Shown here: positions 23,851 to 38,040 of the stretch, piece by piece | How positions within the stretch are numbered: position 1 is the stretch's first letter | How the letters are laid out: each line of letters starts with the position of its first letter | Assembly (NCBI GenBank): GCA_016748015.1 | Contig: JAAOMT010000470.1 | Coordinates: 1 to 64,000 of the forward strand | From: Geosiphon pyriformis | Taxonomy: Eukaryota > Glomeromycota > Glomeromycetes > Archaeosporales > Geosiphonaceae | Direction of reading: 5' to 3' | DNA: 64,000 nucleotides | Translations under genes and position numbers: made by a program | Notes under the pieces: model-generated | Database searches by the model: none | What the model saw: only the letters and a program-made list of their open reading frames with translations | Told to the model about the DNA's origin: nothing

Positions 23851-25769
23851 CCCAAAAAAGAGTCAAAGTTTTTTGAAAAAGAAGTTATTTTCACAATTCA
23901 GTATAATAAATTCAAACCCTTTATTCTTGACTACAAGGCCACTGTTGACTGTAGTATTGCTGTTATAAAAAAGACTGCTAAAGTTTCTGGTTCTAATAAT
24001 GGCTTCAAGTCTGTTCTTCCAAGGAAGAAAAGAAGAGGTGATGTATTAAAAGATAGTTCTGATGGTAAGGTTATTGGTTCTGAGATTCAGAATAGTCATT
24101 CATGGGGTTCAGAGACCAATGATACCACTGAGTCTGATAGCATTGACATGGAGGAAGAATGTCTGGTTGAAAAAACTAGCTTCAGGCAAGAAAGTAGAGA
24201 AGAGTTTAGTGGTGTTGATACTGATATAACGCCTAAAGATCCCAAAAGGATTATTACCAAGCGTACTCTTGGGAAGCCTCTTGGCACTATTAACTTTGAC
24301 ATGGAAAATGATGATGATAATGATATTTTGGATGGGTCACTCTCTCTCTCCTCCTTTCTCTCTCAAACATATGGTGCAGGTCTCAGTCAGGAAATCTTTT
24401 GCTCTGGATATTGATCTTGGAGTGGTGGTTGGCAAGTCATCTCAAAAGAAATTAGCTTATGTCAGAAAAATTTTTTTTGGTGTGAATGGTTTTGGGGGGG
24501 CCTCTACTCCCTTAAAATTTGGTGGAATAATTCGGGCTTCTTTTACTTCTAATAAGGCAATGATGGCTGCAGCAAAATTGGCAAATGATCATGATGTTAT
24601 GGTAAATACTAATCTTAAGCGCCCTAACAACAATCATACAAATCAGACAATTGTGCTGAAAGAAATCCCAGTAGAAATATCTGTGGAGACTGTGCATATG
24701 GCTGTGTCCAAATTTGGGGTAATTAAAATGATCAAAATGCAACTGGTAAGTTTATGGCAGAAAGTGATCATCAAATTAGAGGATTAGAATCAAGCTGATC
24801 TGTTAGTTGCTAAATGGTCCATCCTAATTGGGAAAGATATGGTATGAGTGGCCAAAGCTGATATTGACAAACAGTTGTGGAATGTCTGAGATAGTTTCAG
24901 AGCCTTGCTGTATACTCTTCCCATAGAAACCACTACTCATGATTTGTGGGATTTTATTGGTTCTGTTGGTGAGAAGACCTGCTTCATTGATTGTAATTCT
25001 GTCAGTTATTCTCGTGCCCACTGTGCTACTGTGTGCTTTGACTCTGAATTGGATTTGGTTGGTGCTATGACAGCGACTCCAGTTATAAAGAGTGTTAATC
25101 TTCACTGGTCTCATCTCTCTCAGGCTTTATGTGCAGTTTGCATAGATTTTGGTCATACATCTCTTAATTGTCAGTCAATTAAGGATGCTATGGCTCCAGA
25201 CAGCAGAAAGACTCTCCTTTTGGCCCAAGACCAGATTAGATTGGCTAAGATTTATGTGAAAAAGTCTGCTCTTATTTCTCATCCTTTGGCTTTCAGTGGT
25301 AAAACTTGGGCATCAGTAGTTGGTACTCCTTCTGTACATGCTTCTCATAGTGCTGGTATGTTTTTTGGTTTCAATAAAATTGGTGAACTCCTTCCTCTGG
25401 TTGTGGACAACTTGGAATTACATCTGGTTGGTATTGAAAGCAGTCTTGTCAGCTTTGTAGAACAGATTAGTAAGTTGGCTAAGAGGTTGGAGTCACTCGT
25501 GTTGGCAGTTTTCCAGTCTAGTCCTGGATGTCAGCTGCTGATGACCCCCCCCATTACAGAATCAAGAGGAGGATATAGTGATGGGACTGAGTTTGGGTGA
25601 AGCCACTAGTGATAAGATTGTTCCAATTGTGGACTCGACAGCATCCCCTCATGTTGTCAAACTGGAAAAAATGTTGAATGGCCTCTCCAAGTCTGTGTTG
25701 AGCTTGTCTGTTTGCTTCAATAGTTTGGCTTTGGCTGGTGATGCCACTTCCCTAACTTCTTCTCAATGA
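23851..25769 (+). pseudogene. LINE-B ORF1: RRM and CCHC gag-like protein, broken
   Basis: Coding potential is visible from about 23851 (KIPKKESKFFEKEV, then FKPFILDYKAT) although no early ATG remains; the first Met in frame is at 24148. The frame changes at a CT-rich tract near 24343-24362, after which RKSFALDIDLG and the first RRM-like segment continue in another frame (24269-24787). A second RRM-like part and the zinc knuckle CAVCIDFGHTSLNC (about 25135-25175) follow in 24905-25600, and the C-terminus in 25578-25769. The terminal CAATGAG makes the stop overlap the ORF2 ATG. Role by family: nucleic-acid-binding protein of the retrotransposition particle. Confidence 0.8.
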
Positions 25770-28700
25770 GTGATCTTGTGTGAAAGGTTGCTATGTGCAA
25801 TGTTAAAGATATGAACATTCCTGCAAAACAGGATGATATTGTTAGATAGCATAAAGATATAGAAAATTTGGTTTCGATTTTCATGAAAACAAAGTTAAAA
25901 AATAAGGCTTGTCCTTGGTTGGTTGACAAATTTGATGATGTTCATGTGTTTTCTTCTGGTTTGGACTCTGGCTATATAGGTGCTGGTATTGTAATTGTTA
26001 TAAACAGATCTTTGGTCAGACATGTATATAAGGTTTCTAAGGTTCGGAGTCATCTTCTCTGCATTAGATTACTTTTCAAAAACAAACTTTCAGTTTCAAT
26101 TCTGGGTCTGTATGCTGGTACCTTCTTGGCTACTTGATTTTCTCAAGCTGATGAGGTCAATTCCTTGATTGCAAGGGCTGTAAATGAATCATTTTTTGTT
26201 ATTCTTGGTAGTGATTTCAACAAAAATGGCTCTTGTAAGTACACTAGTTTTAAAAAATGCCATGATTTGGGTTTGGTTAATTCTTTGGGTGAGAGCTCCT
26301 TTGCTAAGGTGCCAACTTGGAGCAATTCTCAGGGTGTTTCAAAAACAATTGATTATGTATTTGATTCCTCAAATCTGGTGAATGCAATAATGCAGCATGG
26401 TGTTTTTGTTGTCAATGAGCATTTTGACATGGATCACAGAGCTGTTTCTGTGTCTTTGGATTTAGGTGGTCTTCTAGATGCAAGATTAAACTCTCTTTAC
26501 AAACAGACAAATAAGGATTGATAGAAGTTCAATTTCAAGGATGCTAATAAGATCAAATAGAATAATTTTAAACATTTTATACTGGCAAATGCTGCAATGT
26601 TCTTGGGTGAATTCACTGTGTTTGTGAGGTTTTCGGATTTGGATGCTATATGGTGTGTTGTGCACAAAATTATGACTCTTTTGGCTAACAAAATTTTCAA
26701 AAAAAAGTGGTTCAAGGGGTTTGATGAAGTTTTCACTAAGGATTTTTTGCAGTTTCATAAATTAGAGCTTTTGGTTTCTAGGATTGTCAAGGCTTTACGT
26801 GAGAAAGATGCTGGACACTTTGTTTATCTTATGAAATATTGGAGTTCTGTGGACAATGTCAAGTTTTCTGTTGTTCAAAATCTGGTAAACTCTGGAGCTG
26901 GTTTTGATCGTATTTGTTCTGCTCTTTTTGGTACTAGAAAGTCTTACTGTGCTTCCAAACTTGCTGAATTTTTGAGAGCTAAGGAAGCTAATATCAGGTC
27001 TGCCATTAATAAGAGAATGGAGAGCTTCGAGGTCAATAAGAGTTATATGATCAGGAGTGTACTAGAGCATCCTTTCCGTAAAGTGGTGCTAGACCATCTG
27101 GTGGTTAATGATGATCTAATTTTGAAGCCTGATTTGGTTAATTCTAAGATGGATGTGATCATGGAGGGATGGATCAGGAAGCGTCATGTTGCTGATGATA
27201 TCTCGATTGATTGGCGCTATCAATATCAACCTTTGGATTATGTTTTTGATGAGGCTTTTTCTGGTGTAATGTGCCCGATTGGTTTTGATGAATTCTTTAG
27301 GGTGGTTTCTAACTTGCCTGATAGCAAAGCTGCTGGTTTGTCTGGTATCTCAAATGAACTTTGGAAACATTGCGATAAGTCTGTTCTGAATATGCTTTTG
27401 GTGATTTTGAACCTTTGTCTGTTTGATGAATTGGTGCCTGGCCCTTGGAAAAAGGCCTGGGTCTCGATGATTCCCAAACTGTATGAATGAGAGGGTGTTT
27501 TAACCAATACTTGTTCTATTGCTTTGATCGAAACAGCTCGTAAAATTCTTTCTAAGATTCTTTTTAACAGAATCTCCTTGGCATATAGTGCTTTTGATAT
27601 CTTTCATGGGAACAACTTCTTGGTTTTAAAGAGTACGACGACTCAATCTCCTATTTTTGCAATTAGTTCAGTGGTTAAGAATGCTTTGGAAAAGGACCGA
27701 GAACTCTGGCTGGTTTTGCAGGACATGTGAAAAGCATATGATTTGGTTGGCTGGGAACATTTCAAAAATAGTTTGGTCAGAATTAAGATGTGTAGCAGAT
27801 TTATTTGTTTTTTTGGCAACATTTACAATGATTGTACCAACTGGATTATGACTGATTTTGGTTTGATGAATGGTTATCATGTACATGATGGTCTGGATTA
27901 AGGAGAAGTTTTCTCCCTTTTTTTGTGGCAAATATTTTATGACTCTTTGTTGTGTAAGATCAAGTGCCAGAAGAGTATATGTGGATATAGGCTGAATTCT
28001 TATTTTATTTCTAAGAATAGTTGTGCCGAGTCTTGTACTGAACATTTTTTCTTTTTTACTACTGGCATCTTTGTTGATAATATGATTTGGGTTGGTAGTA
28101 GTCAAAGTGCTACTCAACATATTCTCAATATTGCCAGTGAATTTTTTCAGATCAATGATATCTCAATTAATAATGACAAAACAGTAGTGATTCCTATTAA
28201 CAGCAGAGTTAGCAATCCTTCTCTCACTATCAATGGTCTGCTTATTTTAATCACCAAAAAGGGAGAGTCTCATAGATACTTGGGTATTTTTTTTTCAACA
28301 GAGAGCCTTTCCAAACCTAGTTTGGTGGGAGCGCATTCGGATGTTTGTTTTTTCACTAATTTGGTGTTAAAGAAAGCTGTCTTAGATAAACAGTTCTTGT
28401 ATTTGGTTTTGGCAGTTTTCCATCCTATTGTAAGCTATAGGACACAGTTTAGCTTTATTCCTGTTGGTGTGTGTGACAAATAGGATGCTTTAATCCACAA
28501 GGGCTTGAAGCTAAAATCTGGTCTTTCACTGAACTTTCTTAGTGATACAATTCACTACTCCTCCTTTTATGGTTTGAAGTCTTTTTTGCAGTGTCAATCT
28601 GAAGGTAAAATTGCCTTACTTATTAGTTTTGCAAACTCTGGTGGAATTTTGGAGCACTTGTTTGGTCACAGATCTTATGACTTACAGGTTTAGTGTTGGC

Positions 28701-30444
28701 AACCTATCCACCTGTTGGTCTCCCCTGTTCATATTCATGTTAATGTTTCAAATAATTTCTTAGCTGGTATGTTCACATTCTTTTCGACTGCAAATTATTT
28801 TTGGGTGGCTTTTTGGCCAGCTTTTTTTGGTTTCATGGTGGAGTACCTATGTTTGTTGTTCTTGGTGAGTCTCTATTTTGTAAGATTTTATTTTTTCTCT
28901 GACAGTATGACATTGTTTTTGTGGACCAGCTTCATGATCATTTTGGTAGTGTTTTTAGTTGGCACACTTTTAAGAAGTGAAAAAAGCTGGACCCTTATGG
29001 TCCAGTTCCTGATTAGTTCGATATTTCTGTTGTTTTTCTTGTGGCTTCTCATTCTTTTCCCTCAGCATCAGCTGGTATTGGCCCTCTGGACATTTATGGT
29101 TCCAATGATTTTATATTTGTCTGTGATCATCTTTCTCGAGTTGACACTGATAGCTTGTCTGTGTACATAGATGGTTCAGTAAAAAATTTGGGCATGATTG
29201 GTTGTAGAGCCGGAGCTGCTGTCTTTTTTGAGAACATTAATTTGGGATTGGGTGTTGGTGTTTAGGGCTTAATGTCATCCACTTTAGCAGAGCTGCAGGC
29301 TATTGCATTTGCTCTAGAGTACGTGCCTGCGGCTTGTTCTGTCTATCTGTTTTTGGATAGTTAGGCAGTTTTAGATGCTTGCAGATTGGAGTCTGACCTA
29401 ATGTATTCTGATTTTCACAATCAGTGTTGAGTCAAGTGTCGGCATATCAGGAATGTTATTTGCAGTAAAAATTTGAGAGTTAAATAGTGCAAGGTTAAGG
29501 ACTACTTTGATATCTCAGGGAATGATTACGCCGATAGTTTCGCTAACACTGTGTTTCTCTTTGATTAGTATCTTTCTCCTCATGTTAATGAACATTTTTT
29601 ATTGGCGGATGGTAGTATTGTATCTGGTAATTCTAGGCACTTTATTTGTGATGTTTTTCGTGCTATTTGTTGAGTGCGTTGGGAGGTCAGGTCTGGTTCT
29701 AAATTTCTAGATGGTGATTTGTGTTCAGATGTTGATTGGTTTTGTTTTTTCAGAGTTTGGCACCCTGATTTGCATATAGCCACTGGTTTTACCAGCAGGC
29801 TGACTGCTGATACTCAAATTTATCTTATAAAAACTTTGCACCATTGGCTTCTCATAACTGTTTGGAAGTGCATTTACAACAAATGTTACCCTAGTGTTTT
29901 GTGCCTATATTGTGGTGAAGTGGAGGTGTCTGACCACGTGTTTTCTTGTGTGGTTGATGATTCAGCTTGTCGTCAGGTCTTGGAATCTTGTATGTCTTCT
30001 TAGAGAGTGCTTTCTGGTCTCTTCTTTCCTTCTTTGGGTGTGTTGCAACTGTTGTTGACCTGTGCTTTGAATTTCCCAGTTTCTTCAGCTTTTTACAAGA
30101 GTTTTGTTTTTAATGGTTGGCTTTGAAAGGCTATTTTTGTCTTCCATAATCCCAAAGTTACTGGTGTTAGAATTTCTGATTTTGTGCGATCTATTTGTCT
30201 TGTCTTCAGGAATGACATTTGGTTGGTCCGTGCTAAGCATCGCACATTCATGGAAAAAAATGGTCTGATCTCTGTAGATGGCTCAATCCCTATCTCAGTC
30301 TCTGGTTTGGTTTTGGAGTTCTCGGCTGGTGTGATTAAATTACTTGGTATTGCTGAAGTTTTTGGTGTTCGTTTTGGCTTTCACAAGTCTTGTTCATTTT
30401 TTTCAGATATTGGTAACCCAGTTTTTGTTAATATAAGTGTATAG
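25766..30444 (+). pseudogene. LINE-B ORF2: endonuclease-RT-RNase H polyprotein, broken
   Basis: The start ATG at 25766-25768 is followed after four codons by TGA (a former Trp codon). The endonuclease runs through 26521 and keeps GSDFNKN and MDH, but the catalytic Glu of TETKL reads Lys (MKTKL). The RT region includes 26597-27490 (297 codons open), motif A QDMxKAYD near 27720 and motif C FVDN (28070-28081) instead of FVDD. RNase H shows YIDGS at about 29164, AELQA and FLDS. The C-terminal CLYCGEVEVSDHVFSC (29910-29950 region) is an intact C-C-H-C. It ends in TAG at 30442-30444. The copy cannot be catalytically active as written. Confidence 0.85.
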
Positions 30445-30580
30445 TGTTGTTTTAACTAACTTGAATGGCTGGTCACGTGTAGAAAATGCATAATTTATGC
30501 TTAGTTTAGATCATTTCATTGATGTATAGTTCTAAGTAGTGTTTGGACTTCACTCATTAAATGAATAAAAAAAAAAAAAA

Positions 30581-31125
30581 TTATTTTTAAAAAAGTAAAA
30601 AAAAAAATTTTTGTTTTTGTTATATTTCTATTACTATTTTACAAAATAATAATTTTTTTAACTTAAACTTAATAGCTATTATTAATAATATTATAATTAA
30701 AAAAAAGTTAATAAATAAAACTATTTATGGTTTTATAAATAATATTTTTACACAAAAATTTAAAGTTTTGGTTAAAAACATTAAAAACTTAGATAATAAA
30801 ATAAATTTAATTTTAAAAATACTTTTAGATAATATTTGTATTAAATAATTTAAAAATTAATTTTGCAAAAAAGATAAAAATTTTTTTAAATACTAATATT
30901 AATTAAAAAACAAATAATAAAAGTAAGACTTTTTTATATTTTTAATCAAATACTTTAAGACTAAAAAAATAAATACAAATAAAATAATAGTTTTTTTATT
31001 TTATATTTTATTGCTTTAAATTTTAAATAATTAAATCTAAAAGTTTTTATTAAAAATATATTATTTTAAATATTAATTTATTAATAATTGTTAAAAAATT
31101 ATTTTTTATAATAAATAATTTTAAA
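30581..31125. other. AT-rich spacer between LINE-B and LINE-C
   Basis: AT-rich with homopolymer runs; nothing recognisable. Confidence 0.5.
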
Positions 31126-31189
31126 AAAACTTCTTTCAAAAAAAGAATTATATAGTTTTTGAAAAAAAGTTTTTAATTATTTAATACAA

Positions 31190-33029
31190 TAAATTTAAAT
31201 CATTTTTGCTTGATTATAAGATCACTATTGGTTTTAGTATTGCTATTTTAAAGAAATCTGTTAAAAATTCTGGCCCAAATATAAATACTAAATTTGTATT
31301 ATCAAGAAAGATAAGAAAAGGTGGTATTTTAAAGAATATTGTTAATATTAAAAAAATTTCTACTAAAGAATTAGGTGGTTGTTTTTAGGACTTGAAAGCT
31401 AATGATATTATTAAATTTAATAGCATTAATATGAAAAAGAAGTATTTAATTAAGAAAACTAGTATTGATTATAAAGAGAAAAATACTTTTAATAATAGAA
31501 ATACTGATTAGATTCCAAAAGACTTATGAGTTAAAACTAAGAAAACTTTAAAGAAATCTTTAATAAAAATCAATTTTTTAAGTGATAATAATATTATTAT
31601 TATTTTATTAGATGCTTCACAAATTCTTTCTTTTTTTTTGAAAAATTTGATTAATGTTTTTGTTAGGAAATCATTTGTTTCAGATATTGGCTTAGATAAG
31701 ATAGTTAAGAAGTTTTCTCAAAAAAAGCTTGTGATAATTAGGAAAATGTTCTCAAAAATTAATAGTTTTGGGAAGACTTTTACTCTCTTAAAATTTGCTA
31801 AAATTATTAGAGCAATCTTTACTTCTAAATCTAGTTTGATACATATGACTGATTTGACAAAGACTAAGAATGTTTTTGTAAATACCAATCTCAAAAAATC
31901 TGTAGTGTGTTTAGATTAACTGTAATAATAATAAAAATACAATTGATACATTAACTAAAACTGTATGTACTGCACTGTCTGAGTTTGAAATAATAAGATT
32001 AATCAAAATACAATTGGTAAAACTTTGACAGAAGATTATGGTCAAATTTGATCAAATAAATTATGCTAATTTGGTTGTAATTGAATAGTCTATCTTAATA
32101 AGAAAAAATACAATGTGTGTTACTAAAGCTAATAAGAATAAAAAATCATAGAATATGAAAGATATTAATAAAACACTGCTTTATACTTTGCCAATAAGAA
32201 CAAATGTGCATAATATTTGGAATTTCATTAGATCTGTGAATAAAAAAACATGTATTATTAATTATTATCTAGTTATATATGCTTAGACCAGATGTGTAGT
32301 TGTTTGTTTCAATTTTGTTGAGTTATTAAATGCTGTTATAAGAATTACACTAGTGCTAAAAAGTATTAATCTATACTGATTTCATCTGAGTTTTGCAAAG
32401 TGTACTAAATGTAAAAAGTTTAACCACATGTTACTAAATTGTATTATGAGTAAGAAAGTTTCTTTTAATGGTCTATTTTATAAAGTTTTGTTATAAGTGG
32501 ATAAAACAAACTAATTACCATCTACACTAAGCATTTGATATTTGATATTTATTTTGTTTCTTTTGGTAATATCTTTTGGACTAAGATTGTTAATAAGTCT
32601 TTTTTTTTTTCTGTAAGAAACAGTTTAGTAAATTCTGGTTTTTTCTTAAAAATAAAGTTTTTTCTGTTTGTATCTGAAAAATTAAATGATAGATTTGTCA
32701 TTTTTGAGCACAGTTTTATCAGTTTTATAGAACAAGTTGGTAAGCTGATTAAGAAGTTAGATGTATTTAAGCCAATAGTTTCTTAGCATAGTTCTAGATT
32801 TTAGTTATTAATAAATCTTTTATCACAAAATTAAAAGACAAATATAATGATAAGTAAAAGTTTAAGTATGACTATTAGTAGTAAAACTGTTACAAAAACA
32901 ATAAGTTTTGATTTGTTAATTGTTTTAAAGTTGAAAAAAAATATGATTAATTTGTTGACTATAATTATGAGCCTAATAGCCAAGGTAGACAAAATTAGTT
33001 TCAATCCAGATGTTTGCTCTTTCAAATGA
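31190..33029 (+). pseudogene. LINE-C ORF1, heavily decayed
   Basis: Alignable to LINE-A/B ORF1: IGFSIAILKKSVKN at the N-terminus (31206-31388), then NLINVFVRKSFVSDIGL and KMFSKINSFGKTF (31638-31919). The RRM-like segment and knuckle remnant CTKCKKFNHMLLNC (near 32400-32445, all four C-C-H-C positions kept) follow. The C-terminal part is at 32535-33029. Unlike LINE-A and LINE-B, the frame is continuous across the pyrimidine tract near 31626. It ends at TGA 33027-33029, overlapping ATG 33026-33028. Confidence 0.7.
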
Positions 33030-36000
33030 TCAGTTTAATTTGAAAAATAGTTTTGTGCAATATTAAGAATATAAACAACTCTGCTAAGCAAGAAAATATT
33101 ATTTGTTAATACAGAAATATAAACAATTTAATTCTATTATGACTAAAACAAAATTGAAAAAAAAAGTTTGTCCATAAATTGCTAACAAGTTTAATAGTAT
33201 TTGTGTGTTTACTTCTAGTCTGAATTTTGGTTACTTAAATATTGATATTGCAATTATTATAAATATTGTTTTAACAAAGCATATATGTAAAGTTTTTGAA
33301 ATGATTGACCAGTTTTTGTTTGTTAAGTTGCTTTTTAAAAATAAAATTTCTGTTTTAATTTTGGGACTATACACTGGTATTATACTGACAATATAGTTGG
33401 CTTAAGCTAACAAAGTTAATTCATTAATTGCAAAAACCATAAATAAGTTTTTTTTTATTATTTTATGTAAAGATTTTAATAAAAATAGTTTTTATAAGTG
33501 TATTAGTTTCAGAAAATGCTTTGCTTTGGAACTGGTTAATTCATTAGTGGAAAGCTTGATTGCAGAAATGTTGACATAAGAGAATTTTAGAGTTGTTAAA
33601 AAAACAATTAATTATGTATTTGTCTCTTTAAATTTAATTAATACAGTAGTTAATTGTAATATTATAAATATTAAAGAGTATTTTAACACTAATTATTGAG
33701 CTATTTCTGTTTTTATGGATTTAAGTAGCCTATTAAATGTGCATCTGAACTTTTTGTGTAAGCAAACTAATAAAAATTATTAAAAGTTTGATTTTAAAAA
33801 CTCTAATAAAATAAAATAAAACAAATTTAAAAATATCACAGTAGCTAATACTATGTTGTTTTCTGGTAAGTTCATAGCTTCAAAGAGTTTTTTAGATCTG
33901 AATACAATGTGAAATATTGTTTGGAAAATAGTGTGTTTATTAGTTGATAAAATGTTTAAAAAAAAATAGTTTAAAGACTTTAATAAAGTTTTTATTAAGA
34001 AATTTTCTAGATTTTACAAATTGAAAATTTTGGTGTTAAGCTTGTCAAATTTTTATGCACAAGAGCTAACAATAAATTCATTTTTTTAATGATTAGGCTT
34101 TTTTGGATGGTAATAAAGCTTTTAATGTTCAAATATTGTTGAATTCTAATGCTAATTTTAATTCTATTAGGTCTGTTTTCTTTGGTATAAGAAAAGCATA
34201 TTGTATTTCAAAACTTGCTGAATCATTAAAGATAGAAGAGACATATATTAAAGCTGTTATTAACAAAAAAATGAAGAGTTTTGCTGTTAATAAAGATCAC
34301 ATGATTAGAAGTGTATTAGAGTGTTTTTTTTGAAAAGTAATGCTAAATTATTTAGTTATTAATGATAAATTGGTTTTTAATCCTAGAAAGATTAAATATA
34401 AAGTTAATATAATTATGAAGAGCTGAACAAGAATAAAATTAGTATTGAACAATATTCTCAATTTATGGCATTGTCAATACATACTATTGGCTTATGCTAA
34501 TAATATTGTTTTTTCTAAAATTATGAGTGTTATTGGTTATAATAATATAATATGTATGGTTAAAAACCTACCTAATAGAAAAGCTGCTAATTTATCTGAT
34601 ATTATAAATGAGCTCTGAAAATACTGTAATAATTCAGTACTATCAATGCTCTTAGATATTTTGAACTTTTGTTTAAAGTATAAGTTCATATCTTAATTTT
34701 GAAAAAAAACTTAGATATTAATAATATTTAAATTATATAAATAGAAAAATGTCTTAACTAATATTAAGCTGATTATTTTAATTGAAACTGCTTGAAAATT
34801 TTTTTCCAAAATACTTTTTAACAGGATTTTTTTAGTTTATAGCAAATTTGATGTTTTTTACAATAATAATTTTTCTGTGTTAAAAAATATTACTATTTAG
34901 TCTTCTATCTTTGCAATAGACTCAATAATTAAAGATGCTTTAAAAAAAAGTTGAGTGCTCTGACTGGTTTTGTAAAACATATAGAAGATCTATAACTCTG
35001 TTGGATGGTATTATTTAAAAGACAGTTTGATTTGAATCAAGATATATAAAAGATTTTTCAAATTTTTTAGAAATATTCACAATAATAGAGTCAATCAAAT
35101 TATAACAAATTATGAACTTACTAATAGATACTAAGTACATAATAATTTAGACTAGAGTAAAGTTTTCTTCTTTTTGCTTTGGAGAATTTTTTATAATTCT
35201 CTTTTATGTAAAATTAAAAAGCATAAGAGTTTGTATAATTATTATATTGACACTAAGTTTGTTGTTAAGACTGACAGGTTAGAAAACTAGAATGGACTGA
35301 TTTTTTATCTAACAGCTAGTGTTTTTGTCAATAACACAATTTGGATAAGCAGTAATTAGGCTACTACTTAATATATTTTGAATATTGCAAATAAATTCTT
35401 TAAAATAAATAACATTTTAATAAACAATAGAAAAATAATGGTCATTTCTATCAATTAGAAAGTAAAAAATACCTTACTATTAATAAGTAGTTTGCCAATA
35501 TTTATTGTATAAAGAAGAGAGTATTATAAGTATCTTGATATCTTTTTGTTTTTTAAGAGTTTGTTTAAACCTAATTTAATAAAAACTTATTCAGATATCA
35601 GATTTTTTGTTAATCTGGTCTTAAAAAAAACTATCTTAGATAAGCAATTCTTTTATCTGGTCTTGGTTGTGCTGCAGTTTATTATTAGTTACAAAATCCA
35701 GTTTAGTTTTGTTTTTAAAAGCATATATAATAAATAAGATATGCTAATTAAAAAGAGTTTGAAGATAAAAACTGGCTTGTTAAAAAAATCTTTTTTTTAA
35801 TAAAGCTTTTTATCACCTATTGTTGTATAATTTAAAGATATTTGAACAAATACAAGCTAAAAATAAAGCAGCTTTTGTGTTAAGTTTTTTAAATACTAGT
35901 AGAATTTTAGATTGTTTGTTTAATTATAAGTTTTTAAATCTGCAAATTTTGAATTAGTCTTTTATTTACTTTTTATATTATTTTGTAAAGCTAAAAATTA

Positions 36001-37708
36001 GTTTTGTTAACAATTTTTTGATTGGTATAATTAAAATTTTTTTGGATTATAATATTTTTTTTGACAACAATTTTTTTTCTGTATTTTGTCTTTCTGATAG
36101 CACTTTAATGTTTTTTGTTTTGGGAGATTTGGTGTTTTATAATGTTTTTTGTTTACTTAAAAGATTTAGTATTGTCTTTATAAAACAATTGTATAATAAA
36201 AAGAGTTTAATTTTTGATTAAAAGAGCTTTTATTATTGAAAAAAGCTTAATCTCTGAGGCCCAGTTCCTGTTTGGTTTAGATTAACAAGTAAATTTTTGG
36301 TTAATTCTGTATTTTATCTTGTTGTTCAGTTATCCAATGTTAGTTTTTGGTTTTCAAACATCTTAAATACTAGTAGCTTTTTTAGAGTAAAACATTGTTT
36401 CTCTAATACTAATTTAGATATTATTAATATTTAGACAAATAAATCTTTAAGGAATCTGGATATATATAAAATAAGATATGGTATGACTGTATTTTTTTTC
36501 AATTTGAACATAAATATTAGTGTTGAAATTAGTGGTTTAGTATCTTTTACAATAGCAGAGTTGTAGGCAATTGCATTGACTTTGAAATGTATATCTGTTT
36601 ACAATGCTATTGTAATATATTTGGACAGTCAAGCTATTTTAAATACTTGTGCTGCAAAATTAGATATGGTTTTGCTGGACTTTTACAATTATTGTTAGTT
36701 AGAAAGACATTGTGTTATAAATTTTATTAAAAGTAAAAGGCTTAACATCTTCTGCTTTAAGATTAAGGGATATTTGGGTGTGTTGAACAATAAATATATT
36801 AATAAGTTAGTCAATTTAATTTTATGTTTGAATTTAATGTTTTCTGTTTTTATTAAAAAAAAATATATTAGAGTTGATAAGATAGTGATATCTGGAAATA
36901 TTTGTTATTTTATTTGTAAGATTTTTAAAACTGTTTATTATGCTCATTAGAAGATTAGATCTAAATCTGATATTGTTAACATAAATATGACTAAAAATGT
37001 GAATTAAATTTAGATTTCTTTAGTTTAGCACTCTGACTTATATATAAAAGCTGGTTTCATAAGTTTATTTATTACTGGTTTACACTTATATTTCATAAAA
37101 ACTTTGCATTGTTACTTATTAGTTATTGTTTATAAACATTTATATAATAGAAAATATTTTAGTATATTATGTTTTTATTGTAAAGAGGTAGAATTTTCTA
37201 ATCACACTTTTGTATATATAATAGACTCTACTACTCATAAAAACCTGTTTGAATTGCACTTGGTTTAGTAAAGTATTATGTTAAATTTAAGCTTGCTATT
37301 GTTTTATGTTTTACAGATGTTTTTTTTATGTATTTTTAATAATACTGTATATACTGCTTTGTGTAAAAGTCTTGTATTTAAGAAATAATACATGAAAACT
37401 GTATTCATTTTTGGTTGTGCCAAAATTGCTAATAGAAAAGTTGTTAATTTTATATAAAGTTCAAAAATAATCTATCAGATTAAAGTATAGATAATAAGAG
37501 CTAAATATAAAGTAATTATGAAAAAAAAGCCTAATTGTACAAGATGATTTAGTGTTTTCTAAGATTTGTGGTCTGTTGTCCTTGTTTTTTGATGATATTA
37601 TTAGATTGTTTAAAATTGTGAAGATATATAATATCAGTTTTGGTTTTCATAAGCTTTGTAGTTTTTTTTGGTATTAATAGTGTAATGTCTGTTAAAATAG
37701 ATTTGTAG
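33026..37708 (+). pseudogene. LINE-C ORF2, heavily decayed
   Basis: Short collinear fragments of the endonuclease (TKTKL where LINE-A has TETKL), linker, RT, RNase H and C-terminal region. RT motif C reads FVNN at 35324-35335, both Asp codons changed to Asn by G-to-A. The ORF end is recognisable at TAG 37706-37708. It is a useful decay reference, not a functional gene. Confidence 0.7.
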
Positions 37709-38040
37709 TATTGCTTTGATTAAGTCAAGTGGCTGGTTATATGTAAAAAGTGTATGATTTGTACTTAGTTTAGATTACTTAGTTTAATGTATAATGTTAA
37801 GTGACTTATAGACTTTATTTATTAAATATAATAAAAAAAAATTTTTAAAAACTATTATTTTTTTAAAATTTTAAAATATTATTAAATTTATATTTATTTT
37901 TAAAAAAAATTTGCAAAAAATTTTAACATTAATTAAAAATAAAAAAATCTAAATAAACAATAATTTTAAAAAACAAAAAATATATTTATATTAAGTTATA
38001 ATTTTCAAAAAAAAATTTCATAAATATTTTTAAAAAAATA

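Larger units (their letters stand above)
23822..30580 (+). mobile_element. LINE-B: Tad/I-like non-LTR retrotransposon, moderately decayed
   Basis: A 6.75 kb copy of the same family as LINE-A, complete from the CTTCTTTC-type 5' end to an A-tract at 30567-30580. ORF1 and ORF2 are both recognisable along their whole length but carry stops and a frame change. The endonuclease Glu and the second RT Asp are replaced (Lys, Asn). It lies directly upstream of gene 1 in divergent orientation. Confidence 0.9.
31126..37841 (+). mobile_element. LINE-C: Tad/I-like non-LTR retrotransposon, most decayed full-length copy
   Basis: Collinear with LINE-B from the ACTTCTTTC 5' end to an A-tract at 37831-37841, with similar length (6.7 kb). 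It is saturated with C-to-T and G-to-A changes: Trp and Gln codons are mostly stops, and many Gly, Asp and Glu codons read Arg, Lys or Asn. No reading frame exceeds about 95 codons. Confidence 0.85.
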